Source: Pseudomonadota bacterium
GTDB taxonomy: Bacteria; Pseudomonadota; Alphaproteobacteria; Acetobacterales; Acetobacteraceae
Length of the DNA stretch: 15,333 bases
Reading direction: 5' to 3'
NCBI GenBank assembly: GCA_021828605.1
Contig: JAJZEG010000330.1
Coordinates: 1-15,333, forward strand
Below are positions 14,730 through 15,333 of the stretch, one piece after another; position 1 is the stretch's first letter, and each line of letters starts with the position of its first letter. The translations under genes were made by a program, and so were the position numbers. The notes beneath the pieces were generated by a model. That model worked only from the letters and a program-made list of their open reading frames with translations, did not search any database and was not told where the DNA came from.

Positions 14730-15333
14730 TCAGCCGCTTCCTATCGTGCTCAGCACGCGCCGGAGAATGGTAAACATCGCATCCAGCTGATCATCGGTGG
14801 TGATGAACATCGGCGCGCGGATGATGGTGTCGCCGGTGACCCGCACGACCAGCCCGGCTTCGAAACAGGCGCGCATCACGGCAAAACCACGCGCGCCTGG
14901 GGTGGGCGCAGAGGCTAAATCGGCCGCGCCGAGCAGCCCGTAGCCGCGCGTATCAGTTACGCAGGGCAGATGAGCGAGATCGGCAATGCGCGCCAGAAAT
15001 CCGGGCGCGAGGGCGGCGGCGCGGGTGAATAAATCCTCGTCGTGATAGAGTTGCAATGTCGCCAGGGCGGCGGCACAGGCGACCGGATGGGCTGAATAGG
15101 TATAGCCGTGGAAAAACTCGATGGCGTTCGGGCTGGCGGCATCAAGGATGGTTTGTTGGATCTCCTCGCGCATGGCGACGGCGGCCATCGGGATATTGCC
15201 GTTGGTGATCGCCTTGGCCATGGTCAGAATATCGGGGGTGACGCCAAAGGCTTGAGCGGCGAACGGATGGGCGGCGCCCTCATGGCTGGTGCGTCCGAAA
15301 CCGCAAATCACCTCGTCAAAAATCAGCAAAATA
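14730..15333 (-). CDS. Class III (omega-amino acid) aminotransferase, 3' part; 5' end beyond the window
   Basis: The visible last 201 or so codons encode the C-terminal part of a PLP-dependent class III aminotransferase. LIFDEVICGFGRT near the edge contains the aspartate that binds the PLP ring nitrogen. The Schiff-base lysine is in TMAKAITNGNIPMAAV (codon 15213-15215), and FFHGYTYSAHPVACAAAL is the block typical of omega-amino-acid:pyruvate transaminases. The frame continues to the right edge, and the first TTG seen is internal. Complete relatives have about 440 residues, so more than half lies outside. It would turn an omega-amino acid or amine into a semialdehyde for the dehydrogenase 73 bases downstream. 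Exact substrate (beta-alanine, GABA or a polyamine product) is not determined. Confidence 0.87.
   Translation of the reverse strand, partial: ILLIFDEVICGFGRTSHEGAAHPFAAQAFGVTPDILTMAKAITNGNIPMAAVAMREEIQQTILDAASPNAIEFFHGYTYSAHPVACAAALATLQLYHDEDLFTRAAALAPGFLARIADLAHLPCVTDTRGYGLLGAADLASAPTPGARGFAVMRACFEAGLVVRVTGDTIIRAPMFITTDDQLDAMFTILRRVLSTIGSG

Noticed and set aside
1..15333. Mobile element, CRISPR array, tRNA or rRNA genes
   Set aside because: I saw no transposase or integrase motifs, no regularly spaced repeats, and no tRNA-like cloverleaf or rRNA sequence. Fine-scale searches were done by eye only.

Overview
The window is high-G+C bacterial DNA. The tight same-strand runs of catabolic genes, the Tat-exported molybdenum hydroxylase, the kumamolisin-like peptidase and the gene styles suggest an alphaproteobacterium, possibly an acid-tolerant heterotroph such as Acetobacteraceae. 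No rRNA, tRNA or marker gene is present, so this assignment is a guess. There are fourteen supportable protein genes, one cut by the right edge. I see no mobile element, CRISPR array or RNA gene.

Layout. 1-2125: a zinc-free quinone-reductase-like MDR gene (minus) and an atypical SDR gene (plus), divergent from a 194-base gap. 2147-9848: seven minus-strand genes in tight order phnM, pcaH, pcaG, pcaF, pcaB, then the [2Fe-2S] and molybdopterin subunits of an isoquinoline-oxidoreductase-type hydroxylase. 9849-10412: a 564-base non-coding, AT-rich stretch (about 37% G+C by hand count in its right half). 10413-12481 (plus): a single-domain PilZ protein and a secreted-type S53 serine-carboxyl peptidase. 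12492-15333 (minus): a class III aminotransferase (5' end beyond the window), an aldehyde dehydrogenase of the succinate-semialdehyde type, and a classical SDR.

How they work together. PcaGH opens the ring of protocatechuate, PcaB cycloisomerises the resulting 3-carboxymuconate, and PcaF makes the final thiolytic cut to succinyl-CoA and acetyl-CoA. The middle steps (PcaC, PcaD, PcaIJ) and a regulator are not in the window. The co-transcribed molybdenum hydroxylase is a candidate for feeding an aromatic substrate into this route. PhnM belongs to the carbon-phosphorus lyase pathway, and its place at the head of this operon is unexpected. The right-hand trio looks like an amine or omega-amino-acid route: transamination to a semialdehyde, then oxidation to an acid.

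The best second looks are the phnM-pca-molybdenum hydroxylase arrangement, the SDR at 1382-2125 that has lost three of four catalytic residues, the S53 peptidase whose two calcium-site aspartates are both replaced, and a chain of mutually exclusive hairpins in the leader of that peptidase. I did not find a clearly new multi-gene system.
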